Shown: positions 52,894 to 60,034 of the stretch, one piece after another
How the letters are laid out: each line of letters starts with the position of its first letter
Numbering within the stretch: the first letter of the stretch is position 1
Assembly (NCBI GenBank): GCA_903907935.1
Contig: CAIVQA010000013.1
Coordinates: forward strand, 1-60,034
Origin: an uncultured Francisellaceae bacterium
GTDB taxonomy: Bacteria; Pseudomonadota; Gammaproteobacteria; UBA6186; Azoamicaceae
DNA length: 60,034 bases
Direction: 5' to 3'
The notes under the pieces: model-generated
Database searches by the model: none
Told to the model about the DNA's origin: nothing
What the model saw: only the letters and a program-made list of their open reading frames with translations
Translations under genes and position numbers: made by a program

Positions 52894-52920
52894 CAGTATG
52901 CCGGAATTTCCGGAATACTG
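52894..52920. repeat. 27-bp inverted repeat
   Basis: CAGTATGCCGGAA-T-TTCCGGAATACTG pairs in 12 of 13 positions. It lies just after the end of the - strand gene at 52946 and may be its terminator, although no T-run follows. Confidence 0.5.
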
Positions 52921-52945
52921 ACCGCCTTAATGGTTGTATGTTTGT

Positions 52946-53266
52946 TTAAGCACAGCTTTGTTCTTGGTACTCTTGGTATTCTTTGTACAGGTGAGGGTTA
53001 ACAAACCTGTGTGCAACTGTGTGTAAACCACAACAGGTTATATAGTTTTTAAACGTATGTTCCGCTTTTAAAGCATTGCAAAGTCCCTTCGGAATTAGAC
53101 CACTCTTAATTTCCAAATACTCAGCTAACATTTGGTGCAATTCGTTTGCAAATTCGTCATATAAAAATCCTAGTCTGCCAACTTTCGCTGTCTCGCAACC
53201 GTCCCTTGCTATAGATTTAAGTTTGTCTTTATAGTTTTCTAACACGTATTGTTCAAATTTATTCAT
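52946..53266 (-). CDS. hypothetical phage/plasmid protein
   Basis: 106 residues behind AAGGAG. LKSIARDGCETAKVGRLGFLYDEFANELHQMLAEYL resembles the ribosomal-like DUF7222 pattern (A..GC..G......Y......Y...I) often found in mobile elements. Overlaps the preceding gene by 4 bases. Role unknown. Confidence 0.5.
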   Translation of the reverse strand: MNKFEQYVLENYKDKLKSIARDGCETAKVGRLGFLYDEFANELHQMLAEYLEIKSGLIPKGLCNALKAEHTFKNYITCCGLHTVAHRFVNPHLYKEYQEYQEQSCA

Positions 53267-53535
53267 AGTATTGCTCCTTGATTGGCTATATTTATTTTGG
53301 CGGGCCTCTTTAAGCCTAATGCAATTTCTAGCGGTATTTTTTCATCAACTACTCTTCTTAATAAATAATCTAAAGGAAAGTTATGAACATCATCCAAGTC
53401 TAAATGGTTATTTAAGTGTTTCTTAAAGATTTCCAATGTTTTGATGTCTTCAAACAAAACATCGTCTAAATTTAAACCTTCTAGTGATGGTTCTATTACA
53501 GTCCAGTCTCTTAGTGTTTTTTCTAGTTTATTCAT
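53263..53535 (-). CDS. hypothetical acidic helical protein
   Basis: 90 residues behind AGGAGA, Leu- and Asp-rich (LEGLNLDDVLFEDIKTLEIFKKHL). Forms a two-gene operon with 52946-53266. Unknown. Confidence 0.5.
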   Translation of the reverse strand: MNKLEKTLRDWTVIEPSLEGLNLDDVLFEDIKTLEIFKKHLNNHLDLDDVHNFPLDYLLRRVVDEKIPLEIALGLKRPAKINIANQGAIL

Positions 53536-53638
53536 AGCATATCTCCTCGTTGTTTAATTTTTTATTATTAAATGTACGTATAACACATGTGCACATACGT
53601 GTCAAACACTTTTTAAAAAAATACTTTAAATGTCACGC

Positions 53639-53667
53639 TTGACACAAACAACACTGTATGATATATA
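53639..53667 (+). promoter_or_regulatory. strong sigma70-type promoter
   Basis: TTGACA (53639-53644), 17 bases, TATATA (53662-53667). The predicted mRNA start falls at about 53674, the ATG of the next gene, so that message may have no 5' leader. Confidence 0.65.
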
Positions 53668-53673
53668 AGTGGA

Positions 53674-53853
53674 ATGAAACAAAAAGAACCAGAAATATCA
53701 GAAAGAATAAACACTACGCTGTCACTGAAGCATAAACAAAAGCTTTATAAGTTGATGGGTTTAAAAACACAAAAGCTAGGCAGGCGCGCAACTATAAAAG
53801 AGTGGATGGAAGAAAAAATAGATGAGGATTATAAAAAGTTAAACTTAAAATAG
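53674..53853 (+). CDS. small RHH-like protein
   Basis: 59 residues. INTTLSLKHKQKLYKLMGLKTQKL, then ATIKEWMEEKIDE, fits the RHH family seen elsewhere in the window. No ribosome site; likely leaderless translation. Probably autoregulated. Confidence 0.5.
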   Translation: MKQKEPEISERINTTLSLKHKQKLYKLMGLKTQKLGRRATIKEWMEEKIDEDYKKLNLK

Positions 53854-53948
53854 TGCTTTAATGCAAAACCACAAAACCGTCGGTGCGGTAGTAATTGTGA
53901 GTGTTTATCAATCAAATAGTGCTTTAATGCAAAGAGGAGAAATAAATA

Positions 53949-54560
53949 ATGGGTTGTATAGACAATAAAGATGAAATAGATGGCGACAATGAAGATGATT
54001 GGGAGATAGAACCATCTATTGATGAGCTTGCTAAAGATTTAGCATTATGGCTTAAAAAAAGTACAGAAGAAGCAATGGGTGACATTACCAATCTAATAAA
54101 GCTCTGCGGACAAGAAGATGCTTTCAGAATAATTGAAAATATGATCTCGGTAGAATTTGATACCAAAAATTTTAAAGAAAGAAGCAAAGGAAAAATCCAA
54201 CTCGGCGATTTCATTCTTGAATGTATGATGCATTTTGACCCTAACAAATTAGACGTAATAGCTATAATTTACTCAAAAGAAAGCACCGACTGGAGAAGGT
54301 TGTTAAGGGTTCACAACAAAGATGGTTTTCATTTGTACGTGCTGCCTAATCAAATGCTGTATGATAATTCTGATTTTATACGAGATTTACTATATCTCGG
54401 TTTAGAGATTGATTGCTCGTACCCACCAGAAAAAACACGCTCGCTATTAATTAAACATATTTCAAGTGGTATCGACGCAATGATGCCAGCACATCTAGTG
54501 AATGAACGTTTAAATGTATCGGATAGAATTTCTAAAGCATTCTTCCGCCGAGGTAACTAA
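53949..54560 (+). CDS. unknown paralogous family, copy 1
   Basis: 203 residues behind AGAGGAG. It shares with the genes at 56133 and 57178 a layout: an N-terminal helix ending in LNKS/LKKSTEEA..DI, then ICSKDSTYWRRLLRVYN.EGYHL-type core (here YSKESTDWRRLLRVHNKDGFHLYVL), a LLYLGLEI segment and an end in FFRRGN. Function unknown. A 20-base direct repeat (53848 and 53914) precedes it. Confidence 0.55.
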   Translation: MGCIDNKDEIDGDNEDDWEIEPSIDELAKDLALWLKKSTEEAMGDITNLIKLCGQEDAFRIIENMISVEFDTKNFKERSKGKIQLGDFILECMMHFDPNKLDVIAIIYSKESTDWRRLLRVHNKDGFHLYVLPNQMLYDNSDFIRDLLYLGLEIDCSYPPEKTRSLLIKHISSGIDAMMPAHLVNERLNVSDRISKAFFRRGN

Positions 54561-54579
54561 ATTTTAAAGGAGAACAAAA

Positions 54580-54894
54580 ATGGTAGTAGTAACCAATGAC
54601 GACAATAATGAAGAAATTAAAACTGAACGCACTAAACAGCTTCAAGAGTTTCACGATAAAGTAATACCAGAGCTTAAAGATGCGCTGTGCTGTATATTAG
54701 ATAAACCAATCATTGCTAATGCGCAAGCTGCAAGGAGTATCATTAATTTTTTGGACTGCCTCCGTAGTTATGCTTGGGATATTATTTTAATTAATGAAAA
54801 AAATATGCTAGATGAAGCAAGAAAACAAAAGGTGATTGAGGATATAGCTAATTTAAGGCTGCAGTATCTTGATGCGGACAAGGAGCAAAAATGA
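54580..54894 (+). CDS. hypothetical helical protein
   Basis: 104 residues behind AAAGGAG. Helical (FHDKVIPELKDALCCILDKPIIANAQAARSIINFLDCLRS). Its TGA overlaps the next start as ATGA. Unknown. Confidence 0.5.
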   Translation: MVVVTNDDNNEEIKTERTKQLQEFHDKVIPELKDALCCILDKPIIANAQAARSIINFLDCLRSYAWDIILINEKNMLDEARKQKVIEDIANLRLQYLDADKEQK

Positions 54895-56009
54895 GAATAC
54901 TAAATAAAAGAGATTTTTTAAAACAACCAGCAGGAATAGTCTATTGTTATTCGAACGAAGGGATAGTTGGTTTTCACTGCTGTCCAATACGAATTAAAGG
55001 CGATACCTGTAAGAAGTGTATTAATCCAGAAGAAGAACCTAGTGATTGGTTTGAGGTTTACTTAAACGAGTTTGAAAATACTGACAGCGAAGATTATTGT
55101 TGCAAATATAGTGAAATGTTGGAAGAGCATAAGTCCTATCCTCTTATGGAGGAAATTTCAGGAAGGAATGGTTTGTTTGATGAAGACGATACCTTTTTAG
55201 TATACGAAAAGAATGACTTAGACCTGTTGATTAAAATGTTACAAAATGCCAAACCCTATGTAGAAATTAAAGAGGAAAAGAACATGACAAACGAACAAAA
55301 AGTATTTAAACAGTTAAGAGAAATAAGCAAATATATTAATCTTAGAAGCGTTAATTGTGACATGCCAGATATGTCTATTCTTCCGTGGTTGGCCTTTCCT
55401 GAAAACTTTAAAGTACAAGTGCTGCCTAATTGTGGCAAGTTACTAAGATTTAATGTTAGCAAAAAAAATGTTACAGACCCAAGATATATTTGTGCTAACG
55501 GGATTATTGTTAACGTTTTCTTGGAAGCAGAAGACGAAAAAATGTTTGATGGTGAACCCTATTGGTGCATGTGGTCTCCCAGAGAGAATAAGTTCAAATA
55601 TAACAAGATGTACGAGACCGAAGCGTTGTTTGCAGCTGTTCATAATGAGATAGAATATAAGGACGAGGCATCAGAAAAACGTATAGCAGAGCAACAAACA
55701 GTAGCGCAGGAACAAAGTAAAAAAATAAGAGAGCAACACTTAAGTGATTTGATAGAAAAGGGCAGGACGTTTTTTGAGTCTACTCCTATAGTTGCGGATA
55801 TAGAAAAAGTTTTAAATTATGTAGAATATTATATGAAATTGAATGGCGTGTTCTGCGCTGGTTCTGTTGGTTTAATCTCAATATTAGATGGTTTAGATAA
55901 TTTGTTGTATTTGCTGGGACAACTGCCTATAGCAGACAACAAGGATTTGCTTTATAAGCTATTACAAAGAATACACGATTTAGAATATATATTTACAGAG
56001 ACTAGATAA
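54891..56009 (+). CDS. hypothetical protein, possibly two fused units
   Basis: 372 residues. The N-terminal 125 residues are Cys-rich (GFHCCPIRIKGDTCKKCINPEEEP, DYCCKYSEM). The rest, beginning at the internal Met in KNMTNEQKVFKQLREISKYI (55284), has a WLAFPENFKVQVLPN segment and a C-terminal helical half. The join may be an old fusion. Unknown function. Confidence 0.5.
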   Translation: MRILNKRDFLKQPAGIVYCYSNEGIVGFHCCPIRIKGDTCKKCINPEEEPSDWFEVYLNEFENTDSEDYCCKYSEMLEEHKSYPLMEEISGRNGLFDEDDTFLVYEKNDLDLLIKMLQNAKPYVEIKEEKNMTNEQKVFKQLREISKYINLRSVNCDMPDMSILPWLAFPENFKVQVLPNCGKLLRFNVSKKNVTDPRYICANGIIVNVFLEAEDEKMFDGEPYWCMWSPRENKFKYNKMYETEALFAAVHNEIEYKDEASEKRIAEQQTVAQEQSKKIREQHLSDLIEKGRTFFESTPIVADIEKVLNYVEYYMKLNGVFCAGSVGLISILDGLDNLLYLLGQLPIADNKDLLYKLLQRIHDLEYIFTETR

Positions 56010-56132
56010 AATAATTAAATAACTTTAAAGTTGCAGTATCTTGATTAATTAAAGGTGCTACAGGCCCAAGATGACCCGCAGCATGATTGACACGCAGACT
56101 ATATCACATGTAGCAAAGTAGTCAAGAACACC

Positions 56133-56630
56133 TTAACCATAACGAAAAAAAGCTATAGAGCCTTTACAGTCTAAACGGTCAGTTACTAAGTGTAGCTTAG
56201 GCCGTGAGTTTGCGATAAATTTGAATGCTTGGTGGCGCGCATCTTTAGGTGCGTAAGGAACGTTAACTATAAAACCCAAATGTAGCAAATTGCTAACAAC
56301 TTCAGACTTGTCATTAAGCAATTCGTCATTGTGAACTATAACCAAATGATAGCCCTCTGGGTTATAAACTCTTAATAACCTTCTCCAATAAGTGCTATCT
56401 TTTGAACAAATTGTCGCTATTACATCTAACGATGCATGCTCGCGGTAATTGGGGTCATCAGTACATTTTGCGTTATCTATTTTAATCATTTCATCCAATA
56501 TCTTTATAACATCTTCTTCATCACAGTGTGCACGTAAACTTTCAATATCTTTCACTGCTTCATCTACACTTTTGTTAAGCGTATCTGCTAATCCCCAACG
56601 CGCTGCTTCAATACCTCTTAAACCGCCCAT
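56133..56630 (-). CDS. unknown paralogous family, copy 2
   Basis: 165 residues behind AAGGAGT. LNKSVDEAVKDIESL, ICSKDSTYWRRLLRVYNPEGYHLVIVHND, LLHLGFIVNVPYAP and ending AFFRYG. It aligns along its length with 57178-57708 and 53949-54560. The WRRLLRV-N-(x)GYHL block is the family's strongest mark. Confidence 0.55.
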   Translation of the reverse strand: MGGLRGIEAARWGLADTLNKSVDEAVKDIESLRAHCDEEDVIKILDEMIKIDNAKCTDDPNYREHASLDVIATICSKDSTYWRRLLRVYNPEGYHLVIVHNDELLNDKSEVVSNLLHLGFIVNVPYAPKDARHQAFKFIANSRPKLHLVTDRLDCKGSIAFFRYG

Positions 56631-56659
56631 TTGTTTTACTCCTTTTTGTTTATATACAT

Positions 56660-57127
56660 TTAACCTTTTTTGCTCTTGCTTTTACCTACTTTAGCTTTAG
56701 TTTTAATCTTGGTTTTAGTTTTAGTTTTAGTTTTAGCCTTAGCTCTTTTTGCTCTTTGCACTTCTTTTTCTCTATTTTTTTCTACTCCAATTAACCATTG
56801 CTCAAATTTATTAAAAACACTGCCTAGCAGTAGGCTTGCTTCAGGAAACAGCTGAACAAAATCTTCTGAAACAGAAGCAAATTCAGAAAAAGCCAACTTG
56901 TTAGTTGCTATTGTTCTGTCAAAATCTTTGTATGCTTCTTGTACTTCGTTATCAATGTCTTTGCTGTCATTTGTGCTGCGAATGTGTTCGCACAACCAAC
57001 ATGTGCCGCTAACATCGCCGTCGTGCTGCTTTCCGTGCCCTTCTAAAATTTTCATATATTTAAATGCGTCTATTCTGTTTTGTACATATTTGTCGCGTAA
57101 ACTTTGGACGTTCTGATTAATGTTCAT
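56660..57127 (-). CDS. hypothetical protein with Lys-Thr repeat tail
   Basis: 155 residues. Helical body with CWLCEHIRS (a CxxC), then a tail of KTKTKTKIKTKAK encoded by near-perfect AAAACT hexamers at about 56698-56735. Tail may bind nucleic acid. The hexamers are prone to slippage. Unknown. Confidence 0.5.
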   Translation of the reverse strand: MNINQNVQSLRDKYVQNRIDAFKYMKILEGHGKQHDGDVSGTCWLCEHIRSTNDSKDIDNEVQEAYKDFDRTIATNKLAFSEFASVSEDFVQLFPEASLLLGSVFNKFEQWLIGVEKNREKEVQRAKRAKAKTKTKTKTKIKTKAKVGKSKSKKG

Positions 57128-57177
57128 TATTATTGCCCTCTTATTATTTCTATTGTATTAAAACACTGTTTATTTTA

Positions 57178-57708
57178 TTAAATTTTATTTCCACATCGAA
57201 AAAACATCAAAGAATCCTCACGCAACCCTAATTTGTCAGTCGTAAGATGCAAGCGTGGACGTGAATCTACGAGATATTTAATTATTTCAGAGCGCTTTTT
57301 TTTCCACTGCGGATGTAAAAATTCAGGTCTAAAACCTAAGTTAAGTAAGTCCCGAATAACAACCGAACTTCTTAGATGTAATACTACGTTTCGAACCATG
57401 TATAAATGATAACCATCTGGGTTGCAAACTCTTATTAGTTTCCTCCAATCCATATGGTCACTTGAACAAATTGTTGCTATTACAGATAATTCACTTTTAA
57501 AAGAAAGCTTGCTATCGGCGCTATCATCAGTCTCGTCTGCGATTATCTCTACTAGTATTTGCATAGCATCTGCTTTCTCGACCCGATCGCATAAAACCTC
57601 AATATCTTTTGCTGCTTCTTCTGCGCTTTTGTTAAGTGTTAACGCTAATCTTGCAGTAAATATGTCAGCAATATCTTTTACCCCACTAATGTCTGCTGCA
57701 CCATTCAT
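57178..57708 (-). CDS. unknown paralogous family, copy 3
   Basis: 176 residues. LNKSAEEAAKDIEVL, ICSSDHMDWRKLIRVCNPDGYHLYMV, LLNLGFRPEFLHP, ending SLMFFRCGN. It overlaps the preceding stop as TAATG, so it is translated with the gene at 57708. Function unknown. Confidence 0.55.
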   Translation of the reverse strand: MNGAADISGVKDIADIFTARLALTLNKSAEEAAKDIEVLCDRVEKADAMQILVEIIADETDDSADSKLSFKSELSVIATICSSDHMDWRKLIRVCNPDGYHLYMVRNVVLHLRSSVVIRDLLNLGFRPEFLHPQWKKKRSEIIKYLVDSRPRLHLTTDKLGLREDSLMFFRCGNKI

Positions 57709-58064
57709 TATTGATAACCGTTTAGTTTTTTAATATTTAAAATTTCTCGCTTGGCATTAGTAATTAGCTCTGCTATGTTCTCGATGGAAAACCAGACAAT
57801 ATTATTGACTGGCAAGATATAACAGTTTTCCTCGCTGTCACAATTTGGGTACAACTTTACGTACAACATTAACTCATCAATTTTAGGCAGATGACAATCT
57901 ATTGGCCCAACTGACAGCTCAACTTTACACAATGCAGTCTCGCCACATTTGCCAAGCGTCAATTCTTGTTTAACGGCCAGCCTGTTATCATGCAAAAATT
58001 GCCACCATTTGGCTTCCTTATTGTAAAATTGCTCACTTTGCTTATTGTTAGCACATGCTTCCAT
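57708..58064 (-). CDS. hypothetical protein downstream of repeat copy C
   Basis: 118 residues behind AAGGAA. Mixed alpha/beta, with LYVKLYPNCDSEENCYILPVNNIVWFSIENI. It starts 72 bases downstream of the dispersed element on the - strand, paralleling the placement at cse1. Unknown. Confidence 0.5.
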   Translation of the reverse strand: MEACANNKQSEQFYNKEAKWWQFLHDNRLAVKQELTLGKCGETALCKVELSVGPIDCHLPKIDELMLYVKLYPNCDSEENCYILPVNNIVWFSIENIAELITNAKREILNIKKLNGYQ

Positions 58065-58135
58065 ATTTTTTCCTTAACTTTTTTGTTAGTTAATAATTAA
58101 TTGCATGATGATTACTAATAATTTTGTATTTGTCG

Positions 58136-58163
58136 ATAGGAAAACGGCTAGACTTTTTGTAAG
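58136..58163 (+). repeat. dispersed 28-bp element, copy C
   Basis: Identical in 28 of 28 bases to copy B (reverse strand). On the - strand it precedes the gene at 57708-58064 by about 70 bases. The remaining part of 58065-58329 holds a 19-bp inverted repeat, TTGTTCAAA-A-TTTGAACAA (58283-58301), and no gene. Confidence 0.75.
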
Positions 58164-58329
58164 AAAATGCCCATAAGTTAGAAACTTAGTTTTGGCTAAA
58201 ACAGCTAAAATTACCCACATTTTCTGTTGATGACTCTGTTATTTTTTCAAAAAAACGTAAGTGGCTCTAAGCCATTTGTTGATTGTTCAAAATTTGAACA
58301 ACACCAACCTCAACTAAAATTTATAGCTC

Positions 58330-58590
58330 TCAAGGAGACCACATTCTAAGTATTCTAACTATGCGTTCTTTTTTGAAAACATGATAGACGAGCCTGTGTT
58401 GATCGTTTATGAATCTAGAGTGGGTGTTTGCACTGTCTTTTAATTTTTCGTATGGCGGTGAGTTTGCGTAAGGGTTTGCTTCTAGAATTGCGATTAACTT
58501 TTGTATTATAACTTTAAAACCAAGGTTTGCAATTTTTTTAGCATCTTTCTCGGCCCGTTTTGTTAGTTCAATTTTCCACCCTTCTACCAT
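58330..58590 (-). CDS. YoeB/Txe-type mRNA interferase toxin
   Basis: 86 residues from the Met at 58590. TKRAEKDAKKI...KLIAILEANPY, PYEKLKDSANTHSRFINDQHRLVYHVFKKERIVRILRMWS is the YoeB pattern, with catalytic E, R and H residues and the IL..W..H-like end. The antitoxin stop overlaps its start. Confidence 0.88.
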   Translation of the reverse strand: MVEGWKIELTKRAEKDAKKIANLGFKVIIQKLIAILEANPYANSPPYEKLKDSANTHSRFINDQHRLVYHVFKKERIVRILRMWSP

Positions 58591-58832
58591 CCTAACTCTT
58601 CCCACCTTATACATTTAGATGAAGGGATTATTATCCCGGCTTCAATGGAAGCCCACATGGTGGGAATAGACATTAAATACAAAGTTTCCTTCATACCTGA
58701 CCATCCTTGTTCGGAAACAAGTACGGCGCTATGGGTTTTAGTAGAAATAGTAACCGGCTCGTGCTTTGTAGCTACTTTTTTAATCAACTCGTCAAGGTTG
58801 GTTCTTGCTTGCATTGCTGTTAACTTATTCAT
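58584..58832 (-). CDS. YefM/Phd-type antitoxin
   Basis: 82 residues from the Met at 58832 (an upstream start at 58865 is possible). NKLTAMQARTNLDELIKKVATKHEPVTISTKTHSAVLVSEQGWSGMKETLYLMS is the Phd/YefM fold. Overlaps the toxin by 7 bases in one operon. Confidence 0.88.
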   Translation of the reverse strand: MNKLTAMQARTNLDELIKKVATKHEPVTISTKTHSAVLVSEQGWSGMKETLYLMSIPTMWASIEAGIIIPSSKCIRWEELGW

Positions 58833-58954
58833 ACCTAATTGTATCAAAACACGTATCGCATTCACAGCTTAAAAAACAAAGTATCAAAGCTATTGCTAAA
58901 AATTAAGTTGTTGGTTATCATGGCCTCAACTTTATTCATAAAATCATAGTTAAC

Positions 58955-58978
58955 CCCAGATTAGCTTGCTAGTCTGGG
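58955..58978 (+). terminator. strong hairpin upstream of the 59007 gene
   Basis: CCCAGATTAGC-TT-GCTAGTCTGGG: 11 pairs with one wobble. No T-run follows, so it may be an mRNA 5' element of the next gene instead of a terminator. Confidence 0.4.
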
Positions 58979-59006
58979 TACTAAAGAGCAATAACAACAA
59001 GCAAAA

Positions 59007-59189
59007 ATGTCAGAAGAGTATTTTAAACAACCAAAAAAACAAAAGCCAATCCCGTCAGAAGAGCGAAAACTACGAATGACGACCGTAGCAAAAATAACAA
59101 AATTAATATCAAAACTAACCACTGACGAGTTGATAGCTGCGTATACCTACATGGTTAATTTAAGCAATAAAACTAATACTCAGCCCTGA
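59007..59189 (+). CDS. small basic protein
   Basis: 60 residues. Lys/Pro-rich start, then a helix (TTVAKITKLISKLTTDELIAAYTYMVNL). Weak ribosome site. Convergent with the next gene, ends overlapping by 10 bases. Low certainty. Confidence 0.4.
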   Translation: MSEEYFKQPKKQKPIPSEERKLRMTTVAKITKLISKLTTDELIAAYTYMVNLSNKTNTQP

Positions 59190-59452
59190 ACAGTATTGTA
59201 TTCAGCTAACAACAGTGGGTGTAAAATTTTAATCCAGCCTGGGTTTTCTGTTTCCAAGTAGAACTTAATCATTTTTTTATTCCCCGCGCTAGCCAGCCTC
59301 AAATACTTGTTCATTATGCTCTGCCAACAATATTTATATCTCCGCATCACCATTGTCTGTACATCGTCAAACTCATCAAGCAACCCTGCCACTTCATCGC
59401 TAAACTTTAAAACAACGACTGGCTCGGTTTGTTCTATTTTTCCTTTTGGCAT
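59180..59452 (-). CDS. hypothetical protein
   Basis: 90 residues from the Met at 59452 behind AAAGGA. VVVLKFSDEVAGLLDEFDDVQTMVMRRYKYCWQSIMNKYLRL. No recognised family. The start at 59482 is an alternative. Confidence 0.5.
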   Translation of the reverse strand: MPKGKIEQTEPVVVLKFSDEVAGLLDEFDDVQTMVMRRYKYCWQSIMNKYLRLASAGNKKMIKFYLETENPGWIKILHPLLLAEYNTVQG

Positions 59453-59573
59453 TTTAAATCCTTTTAAAATTACTAAATCCATTTTTAACTAACAGCTAAC
59501 TAAATTATAACAAGTTTTGTTACAAAAGTATTAATTAATTTAGTTGGTTAAAGAGCAGCGCTGCAGTCAAAAG

Positions 59574-59601
59574 TTAAAGGTGGCGAATTCGCCACCTTTA
59601 A
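59574..59601. repeat. 28-bp perfect palindrome
   Basis: TTAAAGGTGGCGAA is followed by its exact reverse complement. Like the 52633 palindrome it is centred on CGAATTCG. It sits at the border of the origin-like repeat region. Confidence 0.7.
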
Positions 59602-59607
59602 AACTGT

Positions 59608-59960
59608 TGTTTATAATTAATTTAGTTGACGGTCTTGTTCTCACTTGTTCCCGCCTGTTCTCACTTCAAATAAAAAAGTGAGAACCAAAAAAACATCTAT
59701 ATTTATAGGGGTGAAACTAGTGTTAAATTACCTGGTTCTCACAGTTCTCACTTTTTTAAAAATAAGATAGATATATAGGGACTTATTTGTTTATAACTAA
59801 TTTAGTTGTCAGCCTTGTTCCACCTGTTCCACCTTGTTCCACTTTTGTTTTAAAAAGGTGGAACATAAAAAACATCTATATTTATAGTGGTGAAATTATC
59901 ATTTTAACCCTGTGTTCCACCTGTTCCACCTTTTTTAAAAATAAGATAGATATAAGGGGA
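59608..59960. repeat. two tandem origin-like (iteron) modules
   Basis: Two about 175-base modules 180 bases apart share their frame (TGTTTATAA-TAATTTAGTTG start, AACATCTATATTTATAG-GGTGAAA middle, TTTTTTAAAAATAAGATAGATATA end). Module 1 carries GTTCTCAC four times and once inverted; module 2 carries GTTCCAC- type units five times and once inverted. The remaining bases to 60034 are AT-rich with no gene. A replication origin or repressor array is likely. Confidence 0.6.
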
Positions 59961-60034
59961 TTTTTTTATTTGTGTTTAACTTAGTTAATTAAGTTAATAT
60001 ATAGTTTATATATTTATATTTATATATATAGGCC

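Noticed and set aside
59608..59960. Second CRISPR array
   Set aside because: The short repeated units lack uniform spacers and the two halves use different units, which fits iterons better.
1..60034. tRNA genes
   Set aside because: I looked for T-loop patterns (GTTCGAATC-like) and CCA-adjacent acceptor stems and found none that fold.
1..60034. Integrase and att sites
   Set aside because: No tyrosine or serine recombinase ORF is visible, in line with plasmid maintenance.

Overview
The window looks like part of an AT-rich temperate phage that is kept as a plasmid (a phage-plasmid), probably in a gammaproteobacterium of the Legionellales type. The phage side is clear. There is a T7-like podovirus tail and internal-core gene run, several fibre genes, a lysozyme-like lysin and a large terminase. 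The plasmid side is a ParA ATPase, a small ribbon-helix-helix (RHH) partner, three tandem centromere-like palindromes and three toxin-antitoxin pairs. I see no integrase. The host guess rests on the host-type regulators carried here (RpoS-like sigma factor, CsrA, a SpoT-type hydrolase, PAS-LuxR next to a cyclodipeptide synthase) and is inference. Portal, major capsid, primase and DNA polymerase genes are not in the window, so it is a fragment of a larger element.

Layout: 1-22035 (+) holds fibre genes and fragments, two paralogous virion proteins, tail tubular proteins A and B, three internal virion proteins, two more fibres, small lysis-region genes and the large terminase. 22137-28216 (-) holds a type I-E Cascade operon (cse1, cse2, cas6e, cas7e, cas5e) followed by a 14-repeat CRISPR array. 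There is no cas3, cas1 or cas2, and cse1 has a frameshift near its start. 28344-34062 holds a winged-helix replication-type protein and many very small genes on both strands: RHH regulators, DUF1640-like membrane proteins and a cysteine-rich secreted peptide. 34114-38392 is a RecE/RecT/SSB-like recombination module interrupted by a zeta-type toxin pair, with a candidate small RNA. 38467-45758 is a cargo block: SpoT-like HD hydrolase, YafQ/DinJ-type pair, a membrane protein, an RpoS-like sigma factor, CsrA, an outer-membrane beta-barrel, a metacaspase and unknown proteins. 45768-47902 (-) is a micro-protein operon ending in a histone-H1-like protein. 48057-51495 holds an RHH gene, the small terminase, PAS-LuxR, cyclodipeptide synthase and the partition genes. 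51551-60034 holds the centromere-like repeats, unknown genes including a three-member paralogous family, a YoeB/YefM-type pair and two origin-like repeat modules at the right edge.

How it may work together: tail, lysis and terminase genes serve the lytic cycle, while partition and toxin-antitoxin genes keep the element as a plasmid. The CRISPR-Cascade without a nuclease could silence or exclude rival elements, or borrow a host Cas3. The SpoT hydrolase, RpoS-like sigma factor and CsrA correspond to control points of the stringent-response life-cycle switch described for Legionella-type hosts, which suggests that the element senses or resets host growth phase.
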